From Tilletia caries (taxonomy: Eukaryota > Basidiomycota > Exobasidiomycetes > Tilletiales > Tilletiaceae), in the NCBI GenBank assembly GCA_032718865.1, contig JALUTQ010000046.1, positions 1,240,001 to 1,304,000 of the forward strand: a stretch of 64,000 nt of DNA. Reading direction: 5' to 3'. Numbering within the stretch: the stretch's first letter is position 1; each line of letters opens with the position of its first letter. Both the position numbers and the translations under genes were made by a program. Below the pieces are notes generated by a model, which saw only the letters and a list, made by a program, of their open reading frames with translations, did no database searches and had not been told where the DNA came from. Shown piece by piece: positions 48,474-61,000 of this stretch.

Positions 48474-48550
48474 AGCGGCTACTGCCCCTATTTCGCGGTT
48501 GCTCATCAGTCAACTCGCCCAACTCGCCTTGCGCTCGACTTCCACCTCCT

Positions 48551-48593
48551 CACTCACTCACTCGCTCACTCACTCACTCGCTCAGCTGACGAT
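48551..48593. repeat. Degenerate CACT/CGCT tetranucleotide tract
   Basis: Runs of CACT broken by CGCT, in the leader region some 60-105 bases before the ATG of the SAM-domain gene. Confidence 0.85.
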
Positions 48594-48655
48594 TCTCCTT
48601 CCCTGTGCTGCTCATCGTATTCTCTTCGTCTGGACAGCAGCGCGCTCTCTCCGCC

Positions 48656-51600
48656 ATGCAGGCACTCCAGTCCGACTCCCGCCCTCAGCTCACAGATCCC
48701 ACATCACCACCGCAGAAGCAGAGCAACAGCCTCGCACAGGCACAGGAAGCATACGTCCCGCTTCCCACAAGGCCCTCCACCAACAGCATTCAGTCCGGCT
48801 TCACTCCCGGCGCACCCATCCCCAACAACTTCTCCTACCTCACACGCAGCAACTCCCTCGCCACCTCCACTCGTCCCAACCGGCCAAAAGGGCTCGAACA
48901 CACCACAACAGCGCGCAGCCCACAGCTCACATACTCCCCGCTCCTCCCAGTCTCCGCTTCCGTACAGCACTTCAAGTCAACCTCCCTCCAGAACGACGCC
49001 ACTTCCGCCGACTCCCCTCTCGAGAGAACCTCAACATCAAAACATCGCACATCCGCTTCCATGGACATCCACACGGACGATAGCCTCAGGCGTACCATGC
49101 ATGCTCGCCCACCTTCCGTCGACAACATCTTCGCCGAACTCGAGGCTGCCGAGGCCCACAAGCCTTCCATCGCGTCCGCACGCGCGTCATCACCTCTCAA
49201 AGGGAGCGTCAGTCGCCGTGCAGCTGACTATGTCGCTACACTCTCAGCAAGCGAGAGCGAGCCTGCCTTCCCCACCATGCGCCGCATGACTGCGATCAAG
49301 AAACACGAACCTGAGCTCGAACGCGTAACGCCCTCGACAGATCCGCGCAAGCCGGCTGATACCATCCCTGTCGAATCCCCAACGGCCGAACGCGTTATTC
49401 CCCGACGCAGCAAAACCCTTAGCCACTTCCCTCCCAACAAGCCAGACGAATCCCCGTTCCACGAACAACGCTCCAATGCCGAGAAGGCAAAAATCGCAGA
49501 ACGAGTCGCTCAGCTACCAGTACGTAGTCTTGGATTTCCTCCCACTCCGCTTCCAGTCTGACTCATGCTGACAACCGAAATCTTCAAACAGGCCGATCCC
49601 AAGACGTGGTTACCCTCACAGGTCGCAGTCTACCTGTCCCACGTCCTCGGTCTCTCCCCGCGCCCAATCGTCGACGACGTCACTGCATTCGTCCGCGCGT
49701 CTCGCATGAACGGAAACGTCTTCCTCCGTCTCCGCGAACACGACCTCGTCAGCGCAGGCGTGAACAGAAAATGGCAAAAACTCATGCTCGAATCGGGAAA
49801 GAACCTCCGACGCGACTGTGTAAAATGCCAAGTCTGGGGATCCAGTGGTGGGGGTGAGGATGAGGATGAGCTAGGAGGCGAGGAACGTCGGACGGCGAAC
49901 TCTTCTGACGGAAGCACCGGCTCGGACGCCATTCCCGACAGCGCCAATGTCGTCGATATCGCCGCCCTTCGTGCTGGCTACCTCAAGGTGGCCCCGACCG
50001 CTGTCTCCGCCCTCCGAGGCTCTGTCCGACGCATTCGAGATCGCCAAGCTGTCAAGGGTATGATCCAAGCATTCGAGACCTGGCGCACAGAAGCAGACCT
50101 CTGCGAAGCCGAAGAAGACGCGTTCGTCGCTCTCAACTCTGGCTCCGCTCGACGGACCTCCTTCTCCGGCTTGTTGATTGACGAAGATTCGGATGAGGAC
50201 CACGACCAGGATCACGATCAGGACGAGTACGAGGACGAAGATGGAGCCAGCGACGTCGGCTCGACTCGTTCTCATCGCGAACGCGAGACCCGCTCCATCA
50301 AGGCCATCTACGGCGCCGGCTTTGTCCGTCGTCGCGCCGAGTCCTACTCCTCCCTCTCCGACGCAGATCACGAGATGCAAGCAAGGATCGATGCCGAGAT
50401 CCAGGGCGATCGGTCGATCTCGCGCGCCCGCGCCGAGACGCGTCGCAAACGTGTCTCCGATCAGAAGGCCGATGACAGGCTCGTGAATGCGTGGATCGAG
50501 AGTCTGACGGACGAAGAGGCGCAGGCGCTCGCGAATGAACTGGAGGCGAAGGAGATCTTGGACAGAGGCCTACTCAAGCCTTTGATCGAGACTGCGGCGC
50601 TTCACAGCAAGGACGTCAGTGGCTCGAGTGCGACCAGCACAGGCTCCGTTCGGGACGATCTGAAGCTTTTGTTGGGCTCGGTCAACAGTCTCACACTGGC
50701 CCAACACGACTTGCTCTCCGTCGTGCCTGCCCTCAACATGCACGGCGAATCGTCCTCGTCCGCCGCTGACTCGCCCGTGCTGGAAAAGGAGGCCTTCAAC
50801 GCGGACGCGGCCTTGGGTACGACGGAGGAGCAGGAGCAGGCCGCTCGAGTACCCCACTTCACCACTGTCTCGCCCGAAGTCCTGCTCGCCATCTTCACCG
50901 AGACCGAGGACGACCCGGAGACGATTGCGCGGAACGTTGCCATCGAGAAGGAGATCGACCACTTCTTGGGCATCAGCAAGGACGCACAGTCGTCGTCGTC
51001 GTCGTCGTCCCAGCAGGCGATTGCGTCTACGCCGCAGCGTCGGGAGGCCGCAGCGTTGTCGTCGCGATATGCGGTCAAGGCGGACGATCAGTTCGATACG
51101 ACGCGGCGGAGGAAGAACGCTTCGTACCCTTCGGGCGCTTCGGAACTGATGGCACTCTTCCCTGGTCCTGGTCCTGCCCCGGCTCCTGTTCCGGCAACAG
51201 CGGCAGACGAAGTGCACGCAACGGTCAAGCCGGGGATGCACGCTCAGAACCTTTCCAACGCCAGCTCAGCTGCGGACGACGAGTTTGAGATCAGCCCGAA
51301 TGGCTCGATCCGACGACGGAAGATGGCGCCTTCTCCGACAGAGGTTGCGGAGGAAGTGCACGAAAAGGCGGCGGTGGGTGTGGAGGAAAGGGACGACGAC
51401 GAGGCGGCGCAGATCGCTACTGTTGTCCTCCCTTCGTCATCAGCGGCGGCGGCGGCGGCGGTGGCGGCGAGGGCAGCGGTGACTGAGGCGGTCGAGTCGC
51501 AGCAGCATGCTTCGATTCGAGACATCTTCGGACCGATGACGACCATCCCGCCCGTTGCTCCTCATGTTGACGCTGCTGTGCCGGACAAGCTCGGTGAAGA

Positions 51601-52582
51601 TTCATCTAGTTCCGACAGCATCGCAAAGGAGGCGGAGGCGCAACCTGAGGCGAATGATGTTCTTCATCGCATTGCGACCGCTGATGAGCCTGCGGAGGGG
51701 AAGTCAGAGAACGACCCAGCTGAAGAACAGTCCCCATTGCCAGAGGACGTGGAAGCTTCCACCATCTCGAAACCGACGGCAGACCACCAGTCTTTGGCGG
51801 AGAAGGCTACGTTAGATGCAATCGCAGAGGCAGACGACGACGACAACCCAGCTTCGTCGGCTCCCCCCAGCATGACCGCCAGCAAGCTACCCACGCCAAC
51901 CTTGCACGCCAAGAGAGACGCATCCATGGACCTCCTCGGCGACGTCTCCGGGCTCGACCTGAACGTGTCCGAGCTGGAGCTGGAGCCCATCGAACCAGGC
52001 GGTGACAAAATTGCAGTACCCTTAACCGTCCTCGCCCCGGCGCCCGGCGGCAAAGGCAGCATCAAGAAGCGCAGCATGGTCCTTGTTGACCGACGACGCT
52101 TTGAGAGTCTGGCAAGACGGATGGGTGTGCTGGAGAGCCAGTTGGCTGGGTTGGAGAGTGAGACGACGAGTGCGGTTAGCAGTGTGGCGGGCTCTCAGGC
52201 GCGGGCGTCGACGCTTCGCGGTCTGTTTGAGCATCCTGCCATGTCCTCCCCCGCTGGCAAGACCGACTCCCGCACCTTCTCGGCCGCAGCGCATTCGGCG
52301 GCGACGACGAGTACGGGCAGGATGACGGGCGACAACTGCAGCAAGGAGCTCGCGGACTTGGGCCGGGAGTTCGACCAGACTGGCGACTTTGACGATGAGG
52401 ATCTGGATCTGCTCGGTGGTGGTGGTGTGGACGAGGCGGACGAGGAGCGGTGGGCGTTCCGGTTCGGAGCACCGCGGTTGTCGTTGGGCGCGATCCCTTC
52501 GTACATGCTCGGATTGGGCGCTGGGATTGGATTCGTGCTCGTCTCGGAGGTCATTCAGCGTGCGGGGCGATTTGCGCGCTAG
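48656..52582 (+). CDS. SAM-domain protein with a C-terminal membrane anchor
   Basis: Exons 48656-49519 and 49592-52582 encode 1,284 aa. Residues ~1-285 are Ser/Thr/Pro rich and probably disordered. A SAM domain follows directly after the intron (TWLPSQVAVYLSHVLGLSPR, then FVRASRMNGNVFLRLREHDL and GVNRKWQKLML, about residues 292-365), suggesting self-association or binding of another SAM protein. The long middle is acidic and Ala/Ser rich. A short helix (DRRRFESLARRMGVLESQLA) precedes the end. The last 40 residues hold a hydrophobic helix (AIPSYMLGLGAGIGFVLV) and a basic end, as in tail-anchored proteins. I do not recognise a named orthologue. The first in-frame ATG is 48656, following a frame open from an upstream GTG. 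The TIR element ends about 160 bp upstream and may have brought or displaced its promoter. Confidence 0.85.
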
Positions 52583-53558
52583 ACGGGTTGGTGGTCCCCC
52601 GCCATATCGCCTTTTCTTTGAGGGAAATGACCAGCATGGAGCGAGGACGGAAATGCGTAAATGGCGGAACCATCAGGACAACAACAAGTTATCTCGTTCG
52701 GCCTGCCCCCGTCGAGTGCTACCTTTCACTTCACCCCTGTAAAAACAGTGACGACCACCTTTTACGACGGATAACGAACGCTACGACTCGACACTTTCCA
52801 CTCTTGCAGATAGCTCGGCCTCGTTCTGCTTCTAAACCACACATTACAAGGCCTGTACTTCTTTGGGTCCATCTCCCATACCATCTCCTTCCCACATCTC
52901 GCGCATCTGTTTAGTTTTTTTGTTTTGTTCTAGACATGGTCCCATTTTCCATTCCCACAACATCATTTATGTAGTCTCTCTCTACATCATTAATCCATTG
53001 TGTTTGTGGACTGTGGAGAAGGAGGACGTTCTGACTGACAATTGTGCGTTGGAGATTGGAGACCGGCGGAGAAACGTGCAAGGCGGATCTTGAGGGCAAG
53101 AAGCGTTCGGAATGAGTGGGAAAAAAAAAACGTTCTGAATCGGTGGACCGAACGTTCGGAGCCACCAGACAATCCCAAAATCTTGAGCACGCTGAGCGTT
53201 CGAAATGGATTGGCAAGCATTCAAATCCCGCGAATGGATAATGTGACGGCTGCTCCACTGTGGGTGTTAGATATACAGTCAGTAGAGCGAGTGTGCTTCT
53301 GAAATGGAGGAGACAGCGACCGGGGAAGTGAGAAGTTCGAAGGAAAACGAGCCGCGAAAGAGGGAAGGCCTGACTGGGCCCGTGAGCATTGCCGAAGGCG
53401 AGGTGAGGGCGCTGTCTGTCGGCAATGGAAGAGAAGCTCGAGTCAATGGGGAAAAGGACGATGATGGGAGAAAGGGAGACAAAGGTTGAAAGACGTCGCA
53501 CAGGGAAGCCCCACTCCAATTCTGTGTGCGGTGAAAACCGGTGCCTCAACAGGCGCGC
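52583..53558. other. Convergent intergenic region
   Basis: 976 bases between the stop of the SAM gene (+) and the stop of the secreted decarboxylase-like gene (-), so it holds two 3' UTRs. Open frames are short and featureless; the 212-codon minus frame at 52911-53549 has no recognisable motif. Confidence 0.55.
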
Positions 53559-54979
53559 TCAGAGGAGGGAAGCACAAGGGAAGGCTGAGGGAGAAAGCAT
53601 CCACTCCGCCGTCGCTGTCAGACCCTGGGCGTTTTCGAATCTCATCGGCTCGATGGTGTAGTCGGATCCCGCTACGTACGAGGAAAAGCAGGTGAAGGAT
53701 TCGGGCAGATGTCAAACGCGGGCTTGACTTGTTATCGCAAAGACAAGGGTACGCACTCTGCAAATTGCCATGCACGGCGAAAGGATTCGCAAAGCTGAAA
53801 GGTAGAACGACAGAATTAGTCCTGCCTGACTCCCTATACTGGCCTTCTGAATTTACTCACGTCTCATTGAATCGATATGACTCTTTGTGACAGGTTCCTT
53901 TGCTGCTTTTCCTGCCACTGCGGATGACGGGCTGGCGTAGAGTCGAGCTGAGAAAGTCGACAGTCATCATCGGAGAAGATGAGCGTTGGAAGGTCGAGAT
54001 GAAGAGCGGACTGCTCAGTTCCGGGCCATCGGTGTTATTTTTGATCAGCCCGACATCGACGGTGAGGCTGAAACTGGATGACCCAATGGCCTTGTACGCC
54101 TGTAAACAGGGAACAGTCAGGTTGGTACAGATCTCAACGAGAAGGAGCTCGACAGTCGCGGGACTTACCCCACGAGGGGGATGAAAGGATGCAAGCCGTG
54201 CGTTGGCATCCTGGAACAGATTCCCAAGAAGAGAGGCGATCAAGGAATCCGAGAAGGTCCGAGAATGCTGCAGGAATATGTCGTGGGACATCTCAATTTG
54301 GTCAGGAAGCACCTTCGACATGGCCTGGCGCAGGCAGAAGAACTCACATAGCTGAAGGGTTTCTGAGAGCTGGCTACACCCTGAACCCATGGAACGTACA
54401 GATTAAGCTCGCTCATCTGCTTAATAGCCGTGAAATTGTACATGCTGATGTCCGTGAAGTAATTCATAAGGCTGCGAGTGAAGACAGGACAATTCAGCCT
54501 GAGTTTGACGACGGGTACGGGTCGGGCTTTCGCGAGCTTACAAAAGCAATGGATGCTGATCCTCTCCGAGCGAGTACCCAGAGGGAAGACCACTGGGCTG
54601 CAGAAGCGTTCTGCCACCGGCCAGTTTGCTGGCCTGAGTCTTCGTCACGGGCACAAGCCAAGCTGTCAGGTTGATGGGACCCGTTTGGTCTGGAAAAGTA
54701 CATATAAGTATCTCGTCAGGGATTGAAAATACGCTGAGTGGGAGAGATGATGCTCACCATTGGGATAGACTGAGGAAACTGTACCGGTCATCCGAAAGAA
54801 CGTAATGTCATTCAGCATGTGACCCCGCAAGCTGTATGCATCAAGGCTTCTTCTTGACTGTGCTTACGTGTATTGGGGCCCTGACGAGGATTCAGATCTG
54901 GGGAGGTGGGAAGGGCTACCACCGACCCCAGGATCGAGGAAGCGAGTATCAGAAGCCTCGCAGGAAATGTGAAATGCAT
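53559..54979 (-). CDS. Secreted acetoacetate-decarboxylase-like protein, eight exons
   Basis: Exons: 54979-54868, 54778-54758, 54689-54542, 54471-54348, 54267-54169, 54099-53861, 53794-53757 and 53671-53559; 297 aa. Every junction keeps phase, and exon 2 is only 21 nt. The N-terminus is a clear signal peptide (MHFTFPARLLILASSILGSV, cleavage likely after VVA-L). The body includes PINLTAWLVPVTKTQASKLA, GEDQHPLLFLMNYFTDISMY, NLYVPWVQ and CHKESYRFNETFANPFAVHG, ending in SDYTIEPMRFENAQGLTATA. This resembles a fungal secreted family that databases often label acetoacetate decarboxylase-like. I do not see the catalytic lysine of true decarboxylases with confidence, so the activity is unproven. Potential N-glycosylation sites are NLT, NFT, NNT and NET. 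Intron density is unlike the neighbouring genes. Confidence 0.75.
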
Positions 54980-57900
54980 CGCGCCTGAATGTTGGAAAGA
55001 CAGGAGAAGAGATGAATGTAGAGGGGACGGGAGGAAAGGGGATGAGGGTCAAGTTTAAGGTGCTGAGAAGAAGAGAAGAGTTCAGTCTCCCTTCTGTCAT
55101 GTATGGTCAGTTACGAAATGTCAGGCCCAAAGGCAATGGACACGGCCCTCCTTGTAACACTGGTGCTACATACTAACATACTTCGGGAAGTCAGTTCGGC
55201 CATATGTGAACCGTAACTCTGCTTCGCAAGTCTCCTTTTACAATGCGACATTCTGAGTTTTTAACTGCGGTCGAGTCAACTCGCCCCGAGCAGAGCAAGT
55301 CCAACCTTCGCCATCGCACGAGTATTCGAGCTGAGAAGACCATCGGCATTGGATGTCCATGAGCGCTGAGCGGGTGATTCATTAATGGTGTCTGGGCCAG
55401 ACTCGACCAGCGCAAGTGCTGGGTTGCTGTGTGTACCGACGCGCCTGGCTTGAAATTCAACTGCGTTCAGATCGCCGGAGTGGTCCGGTGGAAGGTGTTT
55501 GGTGGAATCAAGGGCATATCATTGAGAATTGGGTTGGCGCGCGCCAACGAAGCGGAGGCGATGCTGCGAGTCCAGCCGGGCTTCCGACCGAGCATTCGAC
55601 CAGTACCGGCGATGCTGTGCCGTTCGCACATGACACGCAGGGCATGCGGTACGGGCGAGAAGGAGGGCCGGAGCGACGTGACATATCGGCTGAGCTCGTC
55701 GCATTCGTTCGGCCGTCGGTATGGGCTTGCTGGCGATCGTTGTCTTCGTCCGCTCATACTGTGGTACCTTGGCCCACCAGATGACCATACCCGACGCTCT
55801 TCCCGGCCATTCCCGCAAACTTCGGCTCCACGACGCGGTCTGGGGAGGAGAAGATCCCCTGCTGTTCGCCCTCGGCCCTGCTACGGGCGTGAACCTCCGA
55901 CCTTGCTGCTCGAACTTGTGCCGAAGGTGGTTATTCCCGCGTTGAAGGGAGTCGCACAGCTGCGGAGTCACCTCCAGCAGAGGCTGGAGACCTGACGCTT
56001 GGAGGAGTGGAGGCGAACCTGCAGGTTGACAGGTCGAGCGGGGAGACCGGGACTCGATGTCTTCTTGAGTCTGCCAAAAGTGGATGGCATTGTATCTCAC
56101 ATAGAGACATTCGCGCATAAGATGGACTCAGGCGATTCCAAGCTCGCCAACGTTTGCGCGGCGCCATTCAAGGCGGAAGTGCTGGAGGGCTTGGAGGAAA
56201 ACAGCAAGACAGTGCTGGAGAAGGGCAGAGGTCGGAGAGAAGAGGAGGTGACCGAGAAAAAGGATGCACGGTAACAGCTCCAGGCTGCTCCGTATCAGTG
56301 AAGCGTGAAACGATCATCCCAGCTGGCGAGGGAACAATGAATGGGACTTCAAGCTTCAAGTCATTATCGTGGACAGTGCCTTGCTTCTCGTCACTCACCG
56401 CCTCATCCCTCCCCTTCAGGCTCCTGTAAACCCGACGCCGTTGAAAGCTGCCACCTACAGGCTACAGCAGGTCTAGCACTTGGCCGCTCACGCATTCACT
56501 GCGTCGTGGTTCGTGCCTGCTTCCACCGTTTGAATTCGACCCCTTCCGGGCTCCGGCCTCCTCCAATCCAAAGCGAAGGAGAAACCCGGAATAATTGCCG
56601 GAAAACTTTTCCCCGCCACTACTTCCTGGACCCAAGGGTCCCAGGACACCTTCTGATTCAGCCCTTCCAACTCCTTTTTTCTTTTTTCTGATCACTTCCG
56701 TACAAGAGCAAGTTGAGGTCGAGCCATCGCGCAGCGGGAACGCAAGAACAGCTTGCCAGCTTGGCCCTTATTGGGACGGCATTTCCACGACTCCACTCGC
56801 CGCGTATCTTTCTCCCAAGCAGGTGCAGTGCATTCATTGAAGCAGCGACGGACGGGCACAGACGGATGCTGACTGAGGCGCCACAGAAGCTTCTTCTTGA
56901 TGCCAGCGAGACCACCCGTGGCGTCTTTTGTTCTTCCCACGAAGCTTGTTTTGTGCAACGCTCTTGCTCCTCGCAGGAGTGAGGCCAACTCGCGCCGAAC
57001 TCTGCGGGCTTCCCCTTATCCAGTGTCCATACATCACCCACAACTCACCACTCACCAGTCACCGGTCACATATCGCCCAGATGACCGCTAAGTGCTAACT
57101 GCTCACACATTTCTCCCCACTCTCGACAGGAGCATAGATGCACTGTCCACCGCCTCCAACGCCACCTGACTCTTCTCTTTTTCCCCTTCCCACACACAGA
57201 TCATGATTCAAGTCGGGGAGAGTGGCGTTCCACACCTCTGGATTTTGCTTTCTCACGCCTGGTCCGAGTCGGTGGTATGACAGTGCATTATTGCACCAGG
57301 CACGGCGTGCGCTGCGCCACTACGCCTAGAGTCGTTCGCGCTTGAAACAAGGTGTAGTAGGGGAAGTCAGTACATAATCTGGCGTTGGGAAAAGGGGGAA
57401 AGCGATCGTTCCTGCTGCCTCTTACTCCTTTATTGCGGTGTGCTTTGCGACTTACTTTGCGTCCAGCGGGCACTACTGAGGGCTCCTGCTGCTAATTGCT
57501 AATCCTTTCACCGCGCGGACGGATTGCTTCATTTTGAATCATCTCGCCGCTCACTATTATTGCTTCTCTTTAGAATCTTCTGCTTCCCCCTTCCATCCGT
57601 AAAGAGACAATAAATGCGGCGTGCGCTGTCGCATGTCGGCAATCCTGCGAGAAGTGCATCCGGGGGCCGGGGCGCATCCTTGCTAAAGGTCCTTCTCATA
57701 TTGTGAGCCACTCGGAGGACGCCGCCCGCCAAAGTCCAGGCTGTCCGTCTGCCTTATCGTATGTAACGCACGCCTCCATTCATTTCTTTTCGGCACAACG
57801 GTACTGCAGAAGACCTCCTTCGAAGAGTTGCACCCCCTCCTGTGCCCCAGGCCCCCAGGCTCCCAGGCCCGTTTAAATATCAGCCTGAGGTTCCTCATCT

Positions 57901-58098
57901 TTTCTTAACCTTTCCCCTTCCGGCACTCCTCCTTTTTTTCCCTCTCCGACACATCATCGCAGCTGCTCGATCTTTCGTTGCAGTCCCTCAATCGCTGATT
58001 GGACAGTCGCACCTCTTGCTTTGCTTCCATCCCTCAACTGCATCTCGTTCCCAAGGCGCTCGCCAAGCCCACTACCACTGCTGTTGCGCATTTTCACG
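54980..58098. other. Unexplained 3.1-kb spacer
   Basis: This lies between the divergent secreted-protein gene and the HypX-like gene. Around 55400-56280 the sequence is GC-rich and open on both strands: minus 55519-56118, plus 55429-55995 and 55999-56274, and a plus frame 55893-56127 without ATG. None gives a known family. From 56300 to 58090 the sequence is CT-rich with short frames only, and nothing recognisable as an RNA gene is present. It may hold a fast-evolving or broken gene plus two promoters. Confidence 0.5.
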
Positions 58099-61000
58099 AT
58101 GCGCATTCTGTTCATTTGTACCGCTTTCAACTCGCTCTCTCAGGTGAGTTTTGACTTGCGCTCGGACGCCGGGCGGATTGGAGCTAAATTCGTCTCATCG
58201 TTCATCAAATGTCGGTCCCTTCCATCTTGACCACCACAGCGGCTCGCGCTCGTCCTCCGTCAAAAGGGACATGCCGTCACCGTCGAGCTCGCGCTCTCCC
58301 CCGAGCTCATGATCTCCGCCGCCGAACTCGCCCAACCGGATCTTGTCGTCTGCCCATTTCTCACGAAACGAGTGCCACGGGAAGTGTACACTCGCTGGCT
58401 CACGCTCATCGTTCACCCGGGTCCACCCCGCGACGCCGGGCCATCAGCCCTCGACTTTTGCCTGATCGGGGACGACGGGTCTCTAGAGGACGCAGAAGCT
58501 CAGCTGACCTTCTTGGATCAGCGAGATGCAGCCGCAGGTGCGACACCGACAACTCGCTCTCACTGGGGCGTCACCGTATTGCAAGCCATCGAAGAGTTTG
58601 ACGCCGGCCCAATCTGTCAGTGTCTGACTCGTATGCTCCTAAACCACACCAACTCACATACTGTCTCTTCCTCTCGCAAACAGGGGCCTTTGACCAATTC
58701 GCGTTGGACGCGGAGACCAGAAGATTCACGAAGAGCGACCTGTACCGAGGGCCCGTTACCCGGTCAGCCGTGAACGGTGTCCTCGCAGCCATCGATCGCA
58801 TCCATGTCGCAAGCCAACAGACGGGCACAGGTATCTCGGCCGATCTCACGCCCCCACCGAATGCTCGCGAGCTTTGCGTCTCTTCCAGTCTGCCCTTCCA
58901 AGGAGGGCCAACCTGTGACCGGCCGCTGCTCAAAGGCTCAGCTCGCGACTTCGTTCACCTTGTCAAGTCAGCTCACGAAGCCGGCCACAGACTCAACGCG
59001 GAGGTGATCGTGCAACGGATCAACTGTGGCGATTCGCAACCTGGCGTCCTGAGCTCTCTTTTCGGCGCTCCCCTCTTCCTCTACGATGCATGTGTTCAGA
59101 CTGGCCCCATGCCTGCTTTCATCACCCGACAGGCTCAGGACGCGGCAGTGGGCACCATTCTTGCGAGCCGGGACGGCGCGGTGCTCGTGAACGTCGGGGC
59201 GGACTACCCGATCTGGATCGGCCATCTTCGCAAGCCAAAAGCTAAGGCGGACCGCTACCTCGCTCCCAAACTCCCCGCCACCCAAGCTTTGCTCTCCATC
59301 GAGACAGTATCGGAGAAGAGCGGAATCCGGCAGGTCCGGACCTGGCCGATCCACGACACCTTTGACGAGAAGGCAGCGCGGCCGTGGACCAAGGAAGAGG
59401 GCACCTATCAGCCAGTCTGGGTCGACCTCGATCTTGTTGCGGAGGACACGCTGGTCGGGTACGTCTACTTCGAGTTTTACAACGGTGCGACAGCGACGGA
59501 GTCGTGCAAAGTGCTTCTGCAAGCGATCGAGTGGACGTTACGCCAGCCTGGGCTGAAAGCCATCGTGCTCATGGGTGGCGCTGGCTACTTCTCCAATGGC
59601 GTCGCGCTGAATGTGATCGAGGGTGCTGAAGACCCCAGTGCTGAAAGCTGGTTCAACATCAATGGTATGTTCGCTTCTGAGCTTTGTGATCTCTTTCGGC
59701 GCGTTGACTGACCATGCTCTGTCCGCTGAAATTAGCTATCGATGACTGCGTTCGCTCCGTGCTCGCACCCTCTGGTGTCCTCACGTTTGCGGCTATCCGA
59801 GCTAACTGCGCAGCAGGCGGCCTCGCCCTCGCCACAGCCTGTGACGTCGTTTTGTGCTCGAACTCAGCCGTGCTAAATCCGCATTACCGCGGCCTGGGCC
59901 TATACGGGAGCGAATACCACACATACAGTTGGTATGAACGATGTGGACACGAGCGCGCAGCTGATTTCGCTCGAACTATGCTGCCGATGAGCTCGACTGG
60001 GGCCCGCAACATTGGTCTGGTCGACATTGTGCTCGGCAAAGGAAGCGAATCTCCTCGTCAAATCGAACAGCTTACGAAGGAAGCGGTCAGCCGGATAATG
60101 CGGAGCACTGTGCGGGAGGCCGAGCAGGACACCACTCACACTCTGGGTGCGGGAGCCCCCTGGACCAAGCCTATTCTTCGCCATCTGGCCAAGACTGACA
60201 TCAAGTTGGCGGAGCACTACCTTGCTTGCAAGCATGCCTACCTGGCGTGCCTATTTGCTTCGCGCCTGCCAGCACGGAACGCGAGCGGAGTGACCATCTC
60301 GTTTGCGGAGGGCTTTGCAGCGTATCGCAAAGCCGAATTGGACAACATGGTTCTGGACTTCTTCCACCCGGTTCGAGGAGAGCGGTATGCGTCTCGCCGT
60401 CTGGCCTTCGTTCGGAAGCTGGCTGCATCCAAGTCTCCTGCTCGATTCGCGCTTCACCGCCGCTTCGGGACGTCGTGGCCGGAGTGGGAGAATTCGCAGC
60501 AGATGGTTGCGCAGGAGCAAGACGAGGAGGAGCTGGACGCATTCGATGGGCTGGGAGACATTCCAGCTCAAGTGGCCTTCGACCGACTCGAGGCCGTGCA
60601 CCGTGCTCAGTCGATCATGGCGCGAAGTGCAAGCCAAGGCACGGTCGACTCCAACGCAAGCGGGGTTCCGGAGATTGAGCCCTCATCGAACGAGCTCAGC
60701 CCACCTGAGACGCCTCTGCCCTCATCCCCGAAGGAGGCCATGGATCTTCAAGACGAATCGCTCGCTGTAACTGAGCCTATGTTGGCGGGGAGTGGCAATG
60801 GTCCCAAGCCTTGCTCATTGACAAATTCGCGGTCAGCCGCGATCTCTTTCGTCGATAACCCGGTCGTCCTCGAGACTCCGGGGAGCACGGCGCCTCGCAC
60901 TGCCAAAGTGTCTCGAGTGACACATCCGCACATGATCCGACGGAAGTCATCGTTGCGGTCGATGACAAGCTTCACCTTTGGCGGCTGGGGAAAGAAGGAG

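Larger units (their letters stand above)
46024..48496. mobile_element. AT-rich non-coding DNA transposon-like element with long TIRs (possibly Mutator-like)
   Basis: Arms at 46049-46104 and 48418-48473 are inverted repeats matching at 55 of 56 positions (one A/T difference). Just outside them, weakly similar ends (GTAGACCG versus GTAGCCG) lead to a perfect 10-bp direct repeat, CCTATTTCGC, at 46024-46033 and 48487-48496, which fits a target-site duplication. The interior, about 2.3 kb, is clearly AT-richer than its surroundings by eye and has no frame beyond about 123 codons and no transposase motif. Long TIRs with 9-11-bp duplications are typical of Mutator-like elements; I infer a non-autonomous member. 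The exact outer ends are uncertain by about 15 bp because the outermost bases are not well matched. Confidence 0.78.

Noticed and set aside
54832..54867. A 36-nt first intron in the secreted decarboxylase-like gene
   Set aside because: Too short for this genome and it leads to an immediate stop; the acceptor at 54779 restores the frame seen in all later exons.
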